The notes under the pieces are model-generated. The model did no database searches and was not told the DNA's origin. It saw only the letters and a program-made list of their open reading frames with translations. A DNA stretch of 49,417 nucleotides from JACQSR01 sp042577505 (GTDB lineage: Archaea > Nanobdellota > Nanobdellia > Woesearchaeales > JACQSR01): positions 1-49,417 of the forward strand of contig JBHPEA010000007.1 of assembly GCA_042577505.1 (NCBI GenBank), written 5' to 3'. Positions 1 through 7,822 of this stretch are shown here, piece by piece (position 1 is the first letter of the stretch; the number at the start of each line of letters is the position of its first letter). A program made the translations under genes and the position numbers.

Positions 1-302
1 ACATGGATTTTGTAAATGTAAAATTTATTTCTCTTGATGAAGATGTTAAAGATGGGGATGAGTTAGTTATCTATTGTCCAATTCTCATAGAAGATGATGA
101 TGTTGCTGAGGCTGCAGTTAACCTATTAAAACGATGTAATTATGGTTTGTGGGTTGGCACGAACAGAGCTGAAAATGCTGCTTTGTCTGCAGTAAAGGTT
201 TTGAATAAAAACGGTAAGTATACCAAAGCATTGTTAGATTATAGAGCATCGAAAGCTGAAAAATTAAAAAAGGCTGACGAAAAAGAGAGGGTGAAAAAAT
301 GA
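1..302 (+). CDS. purE: PurE-like AIR carboxylase/mutase, 3' end only
   Basis: The gene enters from the left edge; the first in-frame ATG, at position 3, is probably internal. The visible 99 residues resemble the C-terminal half of PurE, which converts AIR (or N5-CAIR) to CAIR in purine synthesis. The supporting features are a run around ENAALSAVKVL, which fits the conserved C-terminal helix of the family, and a lysine-rich tail like that of the animal (class II, PAICS) enzyme. The catalytic N-terminal part is outside the window. It overlaps purC by ATGA, so the two are translationally coupled, the same pair that is fused in animals. The PurE call rests mainly on this context and is moderate. 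Confidence 0.6.
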   Translation, partial: MDFVNVKFISLDEDVKDGDELVIYCPILIEDDDVAEAAVNLLKRCNYGLWVGTNRAENAALSAVKVLNKNGKYTKALLDYRASKAEKLKKADEKERVKK

Positions 303-1258
303 TTGATGAAGAGATTATAAAAAAACAAATTGGAAATACTTTAGAGTCTTTTGATCTTGGAAAAGGGGAAAAATATGAGGGCAAAGTTAGAGATAATTTT
401 TTACTCGGTGAAAAAAGATTGATAATCACTACTGATAGAATATCTGCATTTGATAGAGTATTAACAACAATTCCTTTCAAAGGGCAAGTTCTAAATCAAA
501 TATCAGAATTTTGGTTTAATAATACAAAAGATATATGTCGAAATCATATGTTACAGGTTCCAGATCCTAATGTGATGGTTGTTAAAGATGCAAAACCGTT
601 TGAAGTAGAGATGGTAATACGGGGCTACATTACCGGTGTAACAAAAACTTCAATTTGGTACAACTACAGTAATGGCGCTCGTAAATTCTGTGGGATTGAT
701 TTACCTGAAGGATTGAAAAAAGATCAAAAACTTGACGAGCCAATAATTACACCTACAACAAAGGCTGCACATGGTGGTCATGATGAATCAATTTCTAAAG
801 AGGAAATTTTATCTCGGGGTCTCGTAAGTAAGGAAGATTATGAAAAAATGGAAGAAGCTACTTACAAATTGTTTGAATATGGGCAAAAACAAGTAGCTAA
901 GCAAGGATTGATATTAGTCGATACAAAATATGAATTCGGAAAAGATGCGGAAGGGGTTATGGTTATTGATGAGATGCATACACCAGATTCGTCACGTTTT
1001 TGGGTAAAAGAGTCCTATGATGAATTGTTTTCAAAGGGAGAGGAGCAGCAGAAATTAGACAAAGAGTATGTAAGGAAGTTTTTAGCAGACCAAGGATTTA
1101 TTGGTGATGGGGAAATTCCCCCAATTCCAGATGAAGTAAAAGTTGAAGCTGCGAAAAGGTACATAACTGCTTTTGAAAAGATTACAGGTAAAGAATTTTT
1201 AGCCGATAATTCAAATGTTACCGAGAGGATTAAAAACAATCTTAAGGAGTTTATATGA
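299..1258 (+). CDS. purC: SAICAR synthetase (PurC)
   Basis: PurC condenses CAIR with aspartate using ATP to give SAICAR in de novo purine synthesis (cytoplasm). The 319-residue protein has the N-terminal GKVRD motif (residues 28-32), the DRISAFDR block (46-53), the substrate-binding VIRGYITG segment near residue 103, and the DTKYEFG block near 210. Its length and a C-terminal extension match the longer yeast/archaeal form rather than the ~240-residue bacterial form. The start overlaps the purE stop (ATGA), and its own stop overlaps the ATG of the next gene, so three genes are translationally coupled. Confidence 0.95.
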   Translation: MIDEEIIKKQIGNTLESFDLGKGEKYEGKVRDNFLLGEKRLIITTDRISAFDRVLTTIPFKGQVLNQISEFWFNNTKDICRNHMLQVPDPNVMVVKDAKPFEVEMVIRGYITGVTKTSIWYNYSNGARKFCGIDLPEGLKKDQKLDEPIITPTTKAAHGGHDESISKEEILSRGLVSKEDYEKMEEATYKLFEYGQKQVAKQGLILVDTKYEFGKDAEGVMVIDEMHTPDSSRFWVKESYDELFSKGEEQQKLDKEYVRKFLADQGFIGDGEIPPIPDEVKVEAAKRYITAFEKITGKEFLADNSNVTERIKNNLKEFI

Positions 1259-2019
1259 GTTATAAGAACGTTGGAATTAGAGCTGCTAAAGAAGCTGGTC
1301 AACTTATTATGAAGGAATTTCGGAAGGAGAAGAGTTACAAATCAAAAAGTGTCGACCAGAATGTTACTGAAGTAGATTTTAAGAGTCAAAAACGAATTAT
1401 TAGTGTGATCAGTAAAAAATATCCTGATCATGATATCATCGCAGAAGAAAAGTATCATAAAAAATCAAAATCAAAATATGAGTGGATAATTGATCCTATT
1501 GATGGAACTGATAACTATATCTATGGATTACCTCATTTTTGTGTTTCCATTGCATTAGCCCATGAGGGGGGTGTAATTCTAGGTATCGTGTATAATCCTG
1601 TTATCAAAGAATTATTTACGGCAGAGAAAGGAAAAGGTGCTTACTTTAATGGGAAAAAGATTCATGTGAATAAGGGAAAACAATATCCGCAACCACTAAT
1701 TTTATTTGATGCTTCATTGCATTTTATGACGGATAAGAAATTAAAAGGATTAAGAGCATTGGCAAAAAAGGGATTTTATATTAGAACAAAAGGTTCTTGT
1801 GCTTTGGATATGTGTTATATTGCAAAAGGGTATGTACAAGGGAAGGTAGCTTATAATATTAAAGCGTGGGATATTGCAGCAGCGGGTTTGATAATTGAGG
1901 AAGCAGGTGGCAAAGTAACTGATCATAATGGTGAACCATGGAGTACAAAGTCGACTAGAATTATTGCTTCAAATAGATTTCTTCACGATACAATAATTAA
2001 ATCAGTAAGTAAAAGTTAA
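1255..2019 (+). CDS. Inositol monophosphatase-family phosphatase
   Basis: This is a 254-residue Mg-dependent sugar phosphatase of the IMPase/FBPase superfamily. The metal-binding glutamates lie at EE 64-65, the signature DPIDGTDN at 80-87, and the third metal site at WDIAAAG near residue 204 followed by EEAGG. In archaea such enzymes act on inositol-1-phosphate and often also on fructose-1,6-bisphosphate; which one applies here cannot be told. It overlaps purC by ATGA. Membership of a purine operon is unusual for the family and suggests simple co-expression. Confidence 0.9.
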   Translation: MSYKNVGIRAAKEAGQLIMKEFRKEKSYKSKSVDQNVTEVDFKSQKRIISVISKKYPDHDIIAEEKYHKKSKSKYEWIIDPIDGTDNYIYGLPHFCVSIALAHEGGVILGIVYNPVIKELFTAEKGKGAYFNGKKIHVNKGKQYPQPLILFDASLHFMTDKKLKGLRALAKKGFYIRTKGSCALDMCYIAKGYVQGKVAYNIKAWDIAAAGLIIEEAGGKVTDHNGEPWSTKSTRIIASNRFLHDTIIKSVSKS

Positions 2020-2045
2020 CGTTTTTTCTAATTATTACCGAAAAG

Positions 2046-2054
2046 TTTATAAAT
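2046..2054 (+). promoter_or_regulatory. Archaeal TATA box for purB
   Basis: TTTATAAAT is centred about 26 nt before the ATG at 2076. This is the spacing expected for a leaderless archaeal transcript, and it supports the upstream start of purB that includes the HTH domain. Confidence 0.7.
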
Positions 2055-2075
2055 AATTAACATTTATTTAGCTCT

Positions 2076-3719
2076 ATGGAAGTTTCAGAAATATTTACTA
2101 AGAAAAATATTGAAATATTGAAATTGTTAGGTAATGAAGGATTCCATGTTAGGGAAATTGCTAAAAGGGCGGATTGTAGTGCTGCTCATGTCACAAAGAC
2201 AATTCATCTTTTTTTAAGAGGGGGGATTGTAAAAGAAGAAAAGATTGGGAATAAGAAAGTAATTCGTTTGAATCATGATAGTGGTAAAGTGCAGGAAATT
2301 CTTAATATGATTAATGAAAAAAATGAACCTAATGCATATTTGAATTTATATGACGGGATAAGTCCTCTTGATTTTAGATACTATGGTCGGAATAATAGAA
2401 ATTTATCTGAGTTTTCACCATATCTTTCTGAGAATGGATTTATTCGATACGCATTGAAAGTTGAAGATTCGTTAACAAGGGCATTAGCTAAAAGGAAAAT
2501 TTGCTCTGAACAAGTTGCTAAGGAGGTTTCCAAGGCATGTTTAAATGTAACTGCTCAGGAAGTTTATCAAGAAGAAGATAGGATTAAGCATAATATTAGA
2601 GCATTAGCAAACTCTATTAGAAAGCGGGTTAGTGACAAGGCAAAACCCTATGTTCATTTTACTACTACCTCTCATGATGTTATTTGTAGTGCTGACGCTG
2701 CTCGTTTTAAGGATTTTACAAATAAAGTTATGGTGCCTCACATGGTTCAATTAGAGAAAACAATGATTTCTTTGGCATTGAGAGAGAAAAATACGTTACA
2801 GATTGGAAGAACACATGGTCAACATGCAGAACCAATAACATTTGGATTTGCGATTGCTCAATACGTTAGTAGATTTGGACATGCTATACTTAAAGTTAAA
2901 AAAACTGGAAATGAGCTTAGAGGGAAAATTGCAGGGGCTGTTGGCTCGTACAATGCTTCTTCGATATTTTTTAAGGATCCTGTAAAATTTGAAAGAGATG
3001 TTTTATCGAATTTGGGTATAAAGCCTTCCCCCATATCGACTCAGGTTGTTGAAGCTGAATATATGAGTGACTTTGTTCATGCTGTGATTAATGCATATGG
3101 AATTATCGCAAATTTAGCAGATGATATGAGGCATCTCCAAAGATCAGAGATAGGAGAAGTTGGAGAAGAGTTTGGAGCAAAGCAAGTTGGTAGTTCAACA
3201 ATGCCTCAGAAAAGAAATCCAATAAACTTTGAGAATGTTAAAAGTATGTGGAAGGAGTTTATGCCAAGGATAATGACTGTTTATATGGATCAAATATCAG
3301 AACATCAAAGAGATTTAACGAATTCTGCATCATCCAGATTTGTTCCTGAAATACTTACTGCTTTTACTTTATCTGTTAAAAGAATGAATAGGGTCTTATC
3401 AAAATTAAGTGTGGATCAGAAAAACATGGAGAGAAATTTTAACACAAATAAGGACCTAATAATAGCTGAGCCATTATACATTCTACTAGCAGCTCACAAT
3501 CATCCAGATGCACACGAATATGTAAGAAATTTGACACTCGCAGTAAAAAAAGAAAATAAAAGCATGATGGAAATTATGAAGAAGGATGTAAGTTCTAAAG
3601 AATATTTAAGGAAATTCACTAAACAACAAATTGAACTACTAAAAGATCCTCGTAAGTATACTGGAATTGCAACTAAGAAAACTATTGATATATGTAATTT
3701 CTGGAATAAAAAATTTTAA
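2076..3719 (+). CDS. purB: Adenylosuccinate lyase with N-terminal winged-helix domain
   Basis: PurB cleaves SAICAR to AICAR and adenylosuccinate to AMP, each with release of fumarate. Residues ~85-547 form the lyase: TSHD at 198-201, THGQHAEP at 246-253 and the fumarase-superfamily signature SSTMPQKRNP at 373-382, all intact. Residues 1-70 are additional and read as a winged helix-turn-helix: helices around FHVREIAKRADCS and AAHVTKTIHLFLRGG, then a basic wing (KEEKIGNKKVIRL). The ATG lies 26 nt after a TATA box, so the HTH is inside the transcript. The 547-residue length compares with about 430-480 for ordinary PurB. DNA binding and autoregulation are inferences. The gene converges on the next gene with a 4-nt overlap. 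Confidence 0.93.
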   Translation: MEVSEIFTKKNIEILKLLGNEGFHVREIAKRADCSAAHVTKTIHLFLRGGIVKEEKIGNKKVIRLNHDSGKVQEILNMINEKNEPNAYLNLYDGISPLDFRYYGRNNRNLSEFSPYLSENGFIRYALKVEDSLTRALAKRKICSEQVAKEVSKACLNVTAQEVYQEEDRIKHNIRALANSIRKRVSDKAKPYVHFTTTSHDVICSADAARFKDFTNKVMVPHMVQLEKTMISLALREKNTLQIGRTHGQHAEPITFGFAIAQYVSRFGHAILKVKKTGNELRGKIAGAVGSYNASSIFFKDPVKFERDVLSNLGIKPSPISTQVVEAEYMSDFVHAVINAYGIIANLADDMRHLQRSEIGEVGEEFGAKQVGSSTMPQKRNPINFENVKSMWKEFMPRIMTVYMDQISEHQRDLTNSASSRFVPEILTAFTLSVKRMNRVLSKLSVDQKNMERNFNTNKDLIIAEPLYILLAAHNHPDAHEYVRNLTLAVKKENKSMMEIMKKDVSSKEYLRKFTKQQIELLKDPRKYTGIATKKTIDICNFWNKKF

Positions 3720-4687
3720 TCCTGAGTTCCAATAACATCTCTTGAGATATATTTTATCGAGGTTGTCATTGCGCTTAAGTTTTCAATAATTCTTGCGCTA
3801 TCTGCACTATCTGACTTTTTTAATAATTCGTTACAGTTATTAATTCTATTTTTATTTGAAGTTTCTACTTCGAATGCTATTGCAAGGTTGTTTGTATAAT
3901 ATGACTTCATAACATCAAGATATTTATCGCGCATATCTTGGTAAATTAATGATACATCATTTTTCCATTTCTTGGATTGTTTTGAATTTAAACATAATGT
4001 AGCTATCCTCTTTTGTCTATCACCTATCTTTTCCAATCTTAAGATTATTAATGCAGATGAATATAGCTGCCATGGATCCATACCTAGTGCTCTTCCGAAA
4101 GATGGATTTTTTAGAGCGTTTTTAATTACCCTGTGAGAAAGGAAATAAAGCCTATTAATGTCCTCATCCCTCTGTCTTATATTAATCTCAAGCGTTTCCA
4201 TTTTTTCTCTATTTGTTTCAGAAAAACAAGAAATTCCGTCATCTATCATTGATCTTAGAATAACATCCATTCTTCTAATAATGGAGTTTATATCAACCTC
4301 TTTTGGATTAAGTATGTCCTTTGCAGCCATCTTAGAAGAAGTTTGTTCCATAATCTCTAATCCTGAAAGATTACGAATAATTTCCTTAATTTGGGGTAAT
4401 CTTGTTTCTAATCCGTTGAATCTAATTTCAATTAGATCATAGCAATTTAAATATGATCCAACAACTTCAGCTTTTATCCATCCTATCGACTTGTCTTTAG
4501 TATCAATTATAATCTTTTTTTGAGGAAGTTCTTTTTCCTCGTTTGATAATGATAGAATTATATCACCTGCACTTTCTTTTAGGTGGAGAGAGTCTCCTTT
4601 TTTTAATTTATTACTCCTAATCCAATTCTTTGGTAATGAGATTATGTAAGAAGATTTTCCAAACTCCATTAATTTTCTTGAATCCAT
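3716..4687 (-). CDS. AbrB-PhoU two-domain regulator
   Basis: The N-terminal ~50 residues are an AbrB/SpoVT-type DNA-binding domain (KLMEFGKSSYIISLPKNW, then KGDSLHL). Residues ~125-320 are alpha-helical and PhoU-like. Archaeal proteins of this build are annotated as phosphate-uptake regulators, but no pst genes are nearby, so the ligand is unknown. I chose the ATG at 4687 because a GGGGTGG ribosome-binding-like run lies just before it; a GTG three codons upstream (4696) is the alternative. Upstream is a 10-bp inverted repeat (4742-4776), consistent with autoregulation. Confidence 0.8.
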   Translation of the reverse strand: MDSRKLMEFGKSSYIISLPKNWIRSNKLKKGDSLHLKESAGDIILSLSNEEKELPQKKIIIDTKDKSIGWIKAEVVGSYLNCYDLIEIRFNGLETRLPQIKEIIRNLSGLEIMEQTSSKMAAKDILNPKEVDINSIIRRMDVILRSMIDDGISCFSETNREKMETLEINIRQRDEDINRLYFLSHRVIKNALKNPSFGRALGMDPWQLYSSALIILRLEKIGDRQKRIATLCLNSKQSKKWKNDVSLIYQDMRDKYLDVMKSYYTNNLAIAFEVETSNKNRINNCNELLKKSDSADSARIIENLSAMTTSIKYISRDVIGTQD

Positions 4688-4741
4688 TTTATCCACCCCA
4701 CTTATATGTTAAATGACTTTCTCTATACCCTATATATGTTA

Positions 4742-4776
4742 TATAGTAAAGGTATATATATTTAAACTTTACTATA
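4742..4776. promoter_or_regulatory. Inverted-repeat operator between divergent genes
   Basis: TATAGTAAAG at 4742-4751 is exactly repeated in inverted form as CTTTACTATA at 4767-4776, around a TA-rich core that can serve as TATA box. It sits between the minus-strand AbrB-PhoU gene and the plus-strand micro-gene at 4801, so one site could control both. The binding protein is not known; the AbrB-domain neighbour is the obvious candidate. Confidence 0.55.
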
Positions 4777-4800
4777 ATATATAACGTAAGGAGGTGGATT

Positions 4801-4893
4801 ATGGACTCAATTGTATTTAATGACGACGATTTTGAAGATTTTTTTGACAGATTTAACTTTAACGACCACATGGAAGAATTTCATGAAAAATAA
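4801..4893 (+). CDS. Predicted 30-residue acidic, Phe-rich peptide
   Basis: A short open frame begins at an ATG preceded by AAGGAGGTGG (4788-4797), one of the strongest Shine-Dalgarno matches in the window, with 3-4 nt spacing. The peptide has 30 residues, about 12 of them Asp or Glu and seven of them Phe, with runs such as DDDFEDFFDRF. No known family is recognised. Most genes nearby are leaderless or have weak sites, so such a strong site before so short a frame argues for real translation. It lies divergent from the AbrB-PhoU regulator and upstream of gyrB. It could be a micro-protein or a leader peptide. Confidence 0.5.
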   Translation: MDSIVFNDDDFEDFFDRFNFNDHMEEFHEK

Positions 4894-4943
4894 AAAGAAT
4901 TCTTGATTATTTCGTAGGTTGGGCTATTTAATTTTGCAAAAGA

Positions 4944-4953
4944 TTTATATATA
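4944..4953 (+). promoter_or_regulatory. TATA box and leader of gyrB
   Basis: TTTATATATA at 4944-4953 predicts transcription from about 4975, leaving a leader of ~65 nt before gyrB. The leader holds a 12-codon open frame (ATG 4990 to TAA 5028), an 11-bp palindrome TATCGTCGATA (5003-5013) and a GAGGAG ribosome-binding site (5030-5035). Confidence 0.5.
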
Positions 4954-5041
4954 CGCGTTATTTGGATAATTACTCGGGAAATACTTAAAATGTTCTACCG
5001 AATATCGTCGATAAAAATGGAGATTTAATGAGGAGACTAAA

Positions 5042-6925
5042 ATGACAGATGGCAGTTATGAAGCGAGTGATATCCAAGTTCTTGGTGGGTTATCTGCTGT
5101 AAGAAAAAGACCTGCGATGTATATTGGTAGCACTGGATTGAAAGGATTGCACCACATTGTAGAGGAAGCCGTCGACAATAGTATTGATGAAGCACTTGCT
5201 GGCTTTTGTACACAGATTGAGATTAATATACACAAGGATGGATTTATCACCATTAAAGATAATGGTAGAGGTATTCCTGTAGATATGCACCCTAAGTTTA
5301 ACATGCCTGCACTTCAAGTAGTTATGACCAAGCTGCATGCAGGGGGAAAATTTGATAAGAAGATCTACAAGGTTTCTGGAGGATTACATGGAGTAGGAAT
5401 CTCTTGTACTAATGCTTTGTCTAAATCACTCATAGTTGAGGTTAGAAGAAGTAATAAACTGTATAAACAAGAATACTCAAGGGGGGAACCCTTAGGAGAA
5501 CTAAAAGATTTAGGAGCCGCTGAAGGTACTGGTACTGCAATAAAATTTCTACCCGACGATGAAATTTTTTCTGATACTGTCTTTCATTATGACACTCTGA
5601 GTTCAAGGTTTCGTGAATTAGCTTTTTTGAATAAGGGTGTGAAGATACTTTTGAAGGATGAAAGGACTGGGAAAGAAGATGATTTTAACTATGAGGGTGG
5701 AGTTATAGAGTTTGTTGAGTACTTAAATAGAAATAAGAATCCTGTTCACAAACCAATATATTTCTTTAAAGAGAAGGAAGGTATTACTGTTGAAATTGCA
5801 ATTCAGTATAATGATGGATTTCAGGAGAATATTTTTTCTTATGCAAATAATATCAATACTGTAGAAGGTGGCACCCACTTATCTGGATTTAAAACTGCGT
5901 TAACTCGTACATTGAATAATTATGCAGATAGGTTGAAATTAAAGGAATTTAAATTAACAAGTGATGATGTTCGAGAAGGTTTAACTGCTGTATTGTCAAT
6001 AAAGATTGTGGAACCTCAGTTTGAGGGTCAAACAAAAACAAAATTGGGAAATTCAGAAGTTAAAGGAATAGTTGATTCAATAGTATCGTCTACACTTTCT
6101 CAGTTTTTTGAAGAGAATCCTGCAATTGGAAGATCAATTGTGGAGAAATCTGTCAATGCTGCAAAAGCTCGAGAAGCTGCTAGAAAAGCTCGAGAGTTAA
6201 CAAGAAGGAAGACTGCTTTAAGCACTGGTGTTTTACCAGGAAAGCTTTCTGATTGTTCTGTTAGAGATCCTGCTAAAGCTGAGATTTATCTGGTTGAGGG
6301 AGATAGTGCAGGTGGATCGTGTAAGATGGGCAGGAGTAAGGAGTTTCAGGCTGTTCTACCTCTTCGAGGTAAGATATTAAATGTTGAGAAAGCTCGAATG
6401 ACAAAGGTTTTTGAGAATGAGGAGATCAATACTATGATAACTGCTTTAGGTTGTGGGATTGGTGACGAGGCAGATATTTCAAAAATAAGATATCATAAGA
6501 TCATTTTGACATGTGATGCAGATACTGATGGAAATCATATTACTACATTGTTATTGACATTCTTTTACAGATTTATGAAAAGTGTAATTGAGGGTGGTTA
6601 TTTGTATATAGCAATGCCTCCTCTTTATAAAATAACAAAAGGTAGGGCAATTAGATATGCTCAGACTGAAGCTGAGAAAGAGGAGATATTAAAGGAATTG
6701 GGTACAGAAGTTTCAATTCAGAGATATAAAGGTCTAGGTGAAATGAATCCTGATCAACTTTGGAATACAACAATGGATCCTTCTGTTAGATCGCTCAAAC
6801 AAGTAACTATCGAAGATGCTGTAAAAGCTGATGAAATATTTACCCTTCTAATGGGTGATCAGGTAGAACCTCGTAAAAAGTTTATAGAGGAGCATGCTCT
6901 CGAGGTAACTGATCTCGACATATAG
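5042..6925 (+). CDS. gyrB: DNA gyrase subunit B
   Basis: GyrB supplies the ATPase and part of the cleavage core of DNA gyrase, which introduces negative supercoils. The GHKL ATPase domain shows EAVDNSIDEAL, DNGRGIP and GGLHGVG. The TOPRIM domain shows EGDSAGGS, PLRGKILNVEKA and DADTDGNH (usually DADVDGSH). The C-terminus ends in the usual QVEPR..FIE block. At 627 residues it is the short, archaeal/Gram-positive-length form without the proteobacterial insert. Gyrase in archaea derives from bacteria. The partner gyrA is not adjacent. The start is fixed by the GAGGAG site 6 nt upstream. Confidence 0.97.
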   Translation: MTDGSYEASDIQVLGGLSAVRKRPAMYIGSTGLKGLHHIVEEAVDNSIDEALAGFCTQIEINIHKDGFITIKDNGRGIPVDMHPKFNMPALQVVMTKLHAGGKFDKKIYKVSGGLHGVGISCTNALSKSLIVEVRRSNKLYKQEYSRGEPLGELKDLGAAEGTGTAIKFLPDDEIFSDTVFHYDTLSSRFRELAFLNKGVKILLKDERTGKEDDFNYEGGVIEFVEYLNRNKNPVHKPIYFFKEKEGITVEIAIQYNDGFQENIFSYANNINTVEGGTHLSGFKTALTRTLNNYADRLKLKEFKLTSDDVREGLTAVLSIKIVEPQFEGQTKTKLGNSEVKGIVDSIVSSTLSQFFEENPAIGRSIVEKSVNAAKAREAARKARELTRRKTALSTGVLPGKLSDCSVRDPAKAEIYLVEGDSAGGSCKMGRSKEFQAVLPLRGKILNVEKARMTKVFENEEINTMITALGCGIGDEADISKIRYHKIILTCDADTDGNHITTLLLTFFYRFMKSVIEGGYLYIAMPPLYKITKGRAIRYAQTEAEKEEILKELGTEVSIQRYKGLGEMNPDQLWNTTMDPSVRSLKQVTIEDAVKADEIFTLLMGDQVEPRKKFIEEHALEVTDLDI

Positions 6926-6933
6926 GAGAAACC

Positions 6934-6941
6934 TTTATAAA
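6934..6941 (+). promoter_or_regulatory. TATA box for eS1 gene
   Basis: TTTATAAA lies about 27 nt before the ATG at 6965, consistent with a leaderless transcript for the ribosomal protein gene. Confidence 0.6.
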
Positions 6942-6964
6942 CAGACCCTTTTTCTTTTTGAACA

Positions 6965-7684
6965 ATGGCAGAACAAAGAAGTTCAAAGGTAAGAAAGAAA
7001 TTATGGTACCAAGTAGTTTCAACTAAGCAATTTAATGAGCAACCACTTGGTGAAACAATAGTATATGATCCTAACGATATGATTGGCAAGACAATGAAAA
7101 CAAATTTGATGACACTTACCAATGATATGAAGAAACAAAATACAATTATTTCTTTTAAGGTTGATAGAGTTGAAGGCAATAAAGGGAAGACTTCAATTGT
7201 TGGTTATAGTTTGGTTCCTTCCTCAGTTAAAAGATTGGTAAGAAGGAATAGAGACAAAATTGATTTGTCTTTTGTTTGCAAAACTTCTGACGGTGTTTTA
7301 GTAAGGATAAAACCACTAATAATCACAAAGGCTAATGCTAAAGGTTCTGTTTTGAACAAGATGAGGCAAACTTGCGTTCAAGAATGTACAAACCATATAT
7401 CAAAAATAACTTATGATAGGTTAGTGGATCAGCTTTTAGCACGTAAGTTACTTGAAGGTTTATTCGGTCAGCTAAAAAAACTGTATCCTCTTAAATTATG
7501 TGATATTAGGGTTATGAAAGTTTTACCTACTGAATCTAGAGTTAAAGTTGAGAAAGCAACAAAGGTTGAAGCTCCAAAGAAAGTGGAAGAGAAACCTACT
7601 GGAGTTCCAAAAGTTGAAGCTCCCAAAGAAGAAAAGAAAGTTGAAGTTAAGGAAGAAGTTAAAACAGAAACCGCTTCCGCATAA
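6965..7684 (+). CDS. rps3ae: Small-subunit ribosomal protein eS1 (S3Ae)
   Basis: eS1 is a small-subunit ribosomal protein shared by archaea and eukaryotes and absent from bacteria. Typical family sequence runs through residues ~1-190, including KLWYQVVSTKQF, the RRNRDKID segment, KPLIITKANAK and RQTCVQEC. Residues ~190-239 form a Lys/Glu/Pro/Val tail of short KVEAPK-like repeats, a low-complexity extension that is usual in length but variable in sequence. It has its own TATA box and is followed by a tRNA gene. Confidence 0.95.
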   Translation: MAEQRSSKVRKKLWYQVVSTKQFNEQPLGETIVYDPNDMIGKTMKTNLMTLTNDMKKQNTIISFKVDRVEGNKGKTSIVGYSLVPSSVKRLVRRNRDKIDLSFVCKTSDGVLVRIKPLIITKANAKGSVLNKMRQTCVQECTNHISKITYDRLVDQLLARKLLEGLFGQLKKLYPLKLCDIRVMKVLPTESRVKVEKATKVEAPKKVEEKPTGVPKVEAPKEEKKVEVKEEVKTETASA

Positions 7685-7697
7685 TTCTATAAGAATA

Positions 7698-7704
7698 TTT
7701 ATAA
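7698..7704 (+). promoter_or_regulatory. TATA box for tRNA-Ser(GGA)
   Basis: TTTATAA lies about 30 nt before the tRNA 5' end. It seems to be the only promoter for both the tRNA and the nitroreductase gene that follows 6 nt after it. Confidence 0.55.
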
Positions 7705-7732
7705 AGCGAATATCACCCTTTTTAGTTTTATT

Positions 7733-7816
7733 GCCAGCGTGGCACAATCTGGTACTGCGCAACCCTGGAAAGGTTGTTTCCTAACGGATTTCCCGGTTCA
7801 AATCCGGGCGCTGGCG
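7733..7816 (+). tRNA. tRNA-Ser (GGA anticodon)
   Basis: The acceptor arm GCCAGCG/CGCTGGC is perfect, followed by discriminator G at 7816. The anticodon stem CAACC/GGTTG encloses CTGGAAA, giving anticodon GGA (reads UCC/UCU). The long variable arm expected of a serine tRNA is present, and the T arm is CCCGG-TTCAAAT-CCGGG. CCA is not encoded and there is no intron. The acceptor arm is identical to that of the second tRNA-Ser at 45717. Confidence 0.95.
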
Positions 7817-7822
7817 TTTAAA

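Noticed and set aside
4689..4871. 60-codon minus-strand frame across the divergent promoter
   Set aside because: It runs over the inverted repeat and opposite the micro-gene, has low-complexity composition and lacks a plausible start.
7739..7822. N-terminal extension of the nitroreductase frame to an ATG at 7739
   Set aside because: It lies inside the tRNA-Ser(GGA) gene; nitroreductase homology begins after the ATG at 7823.
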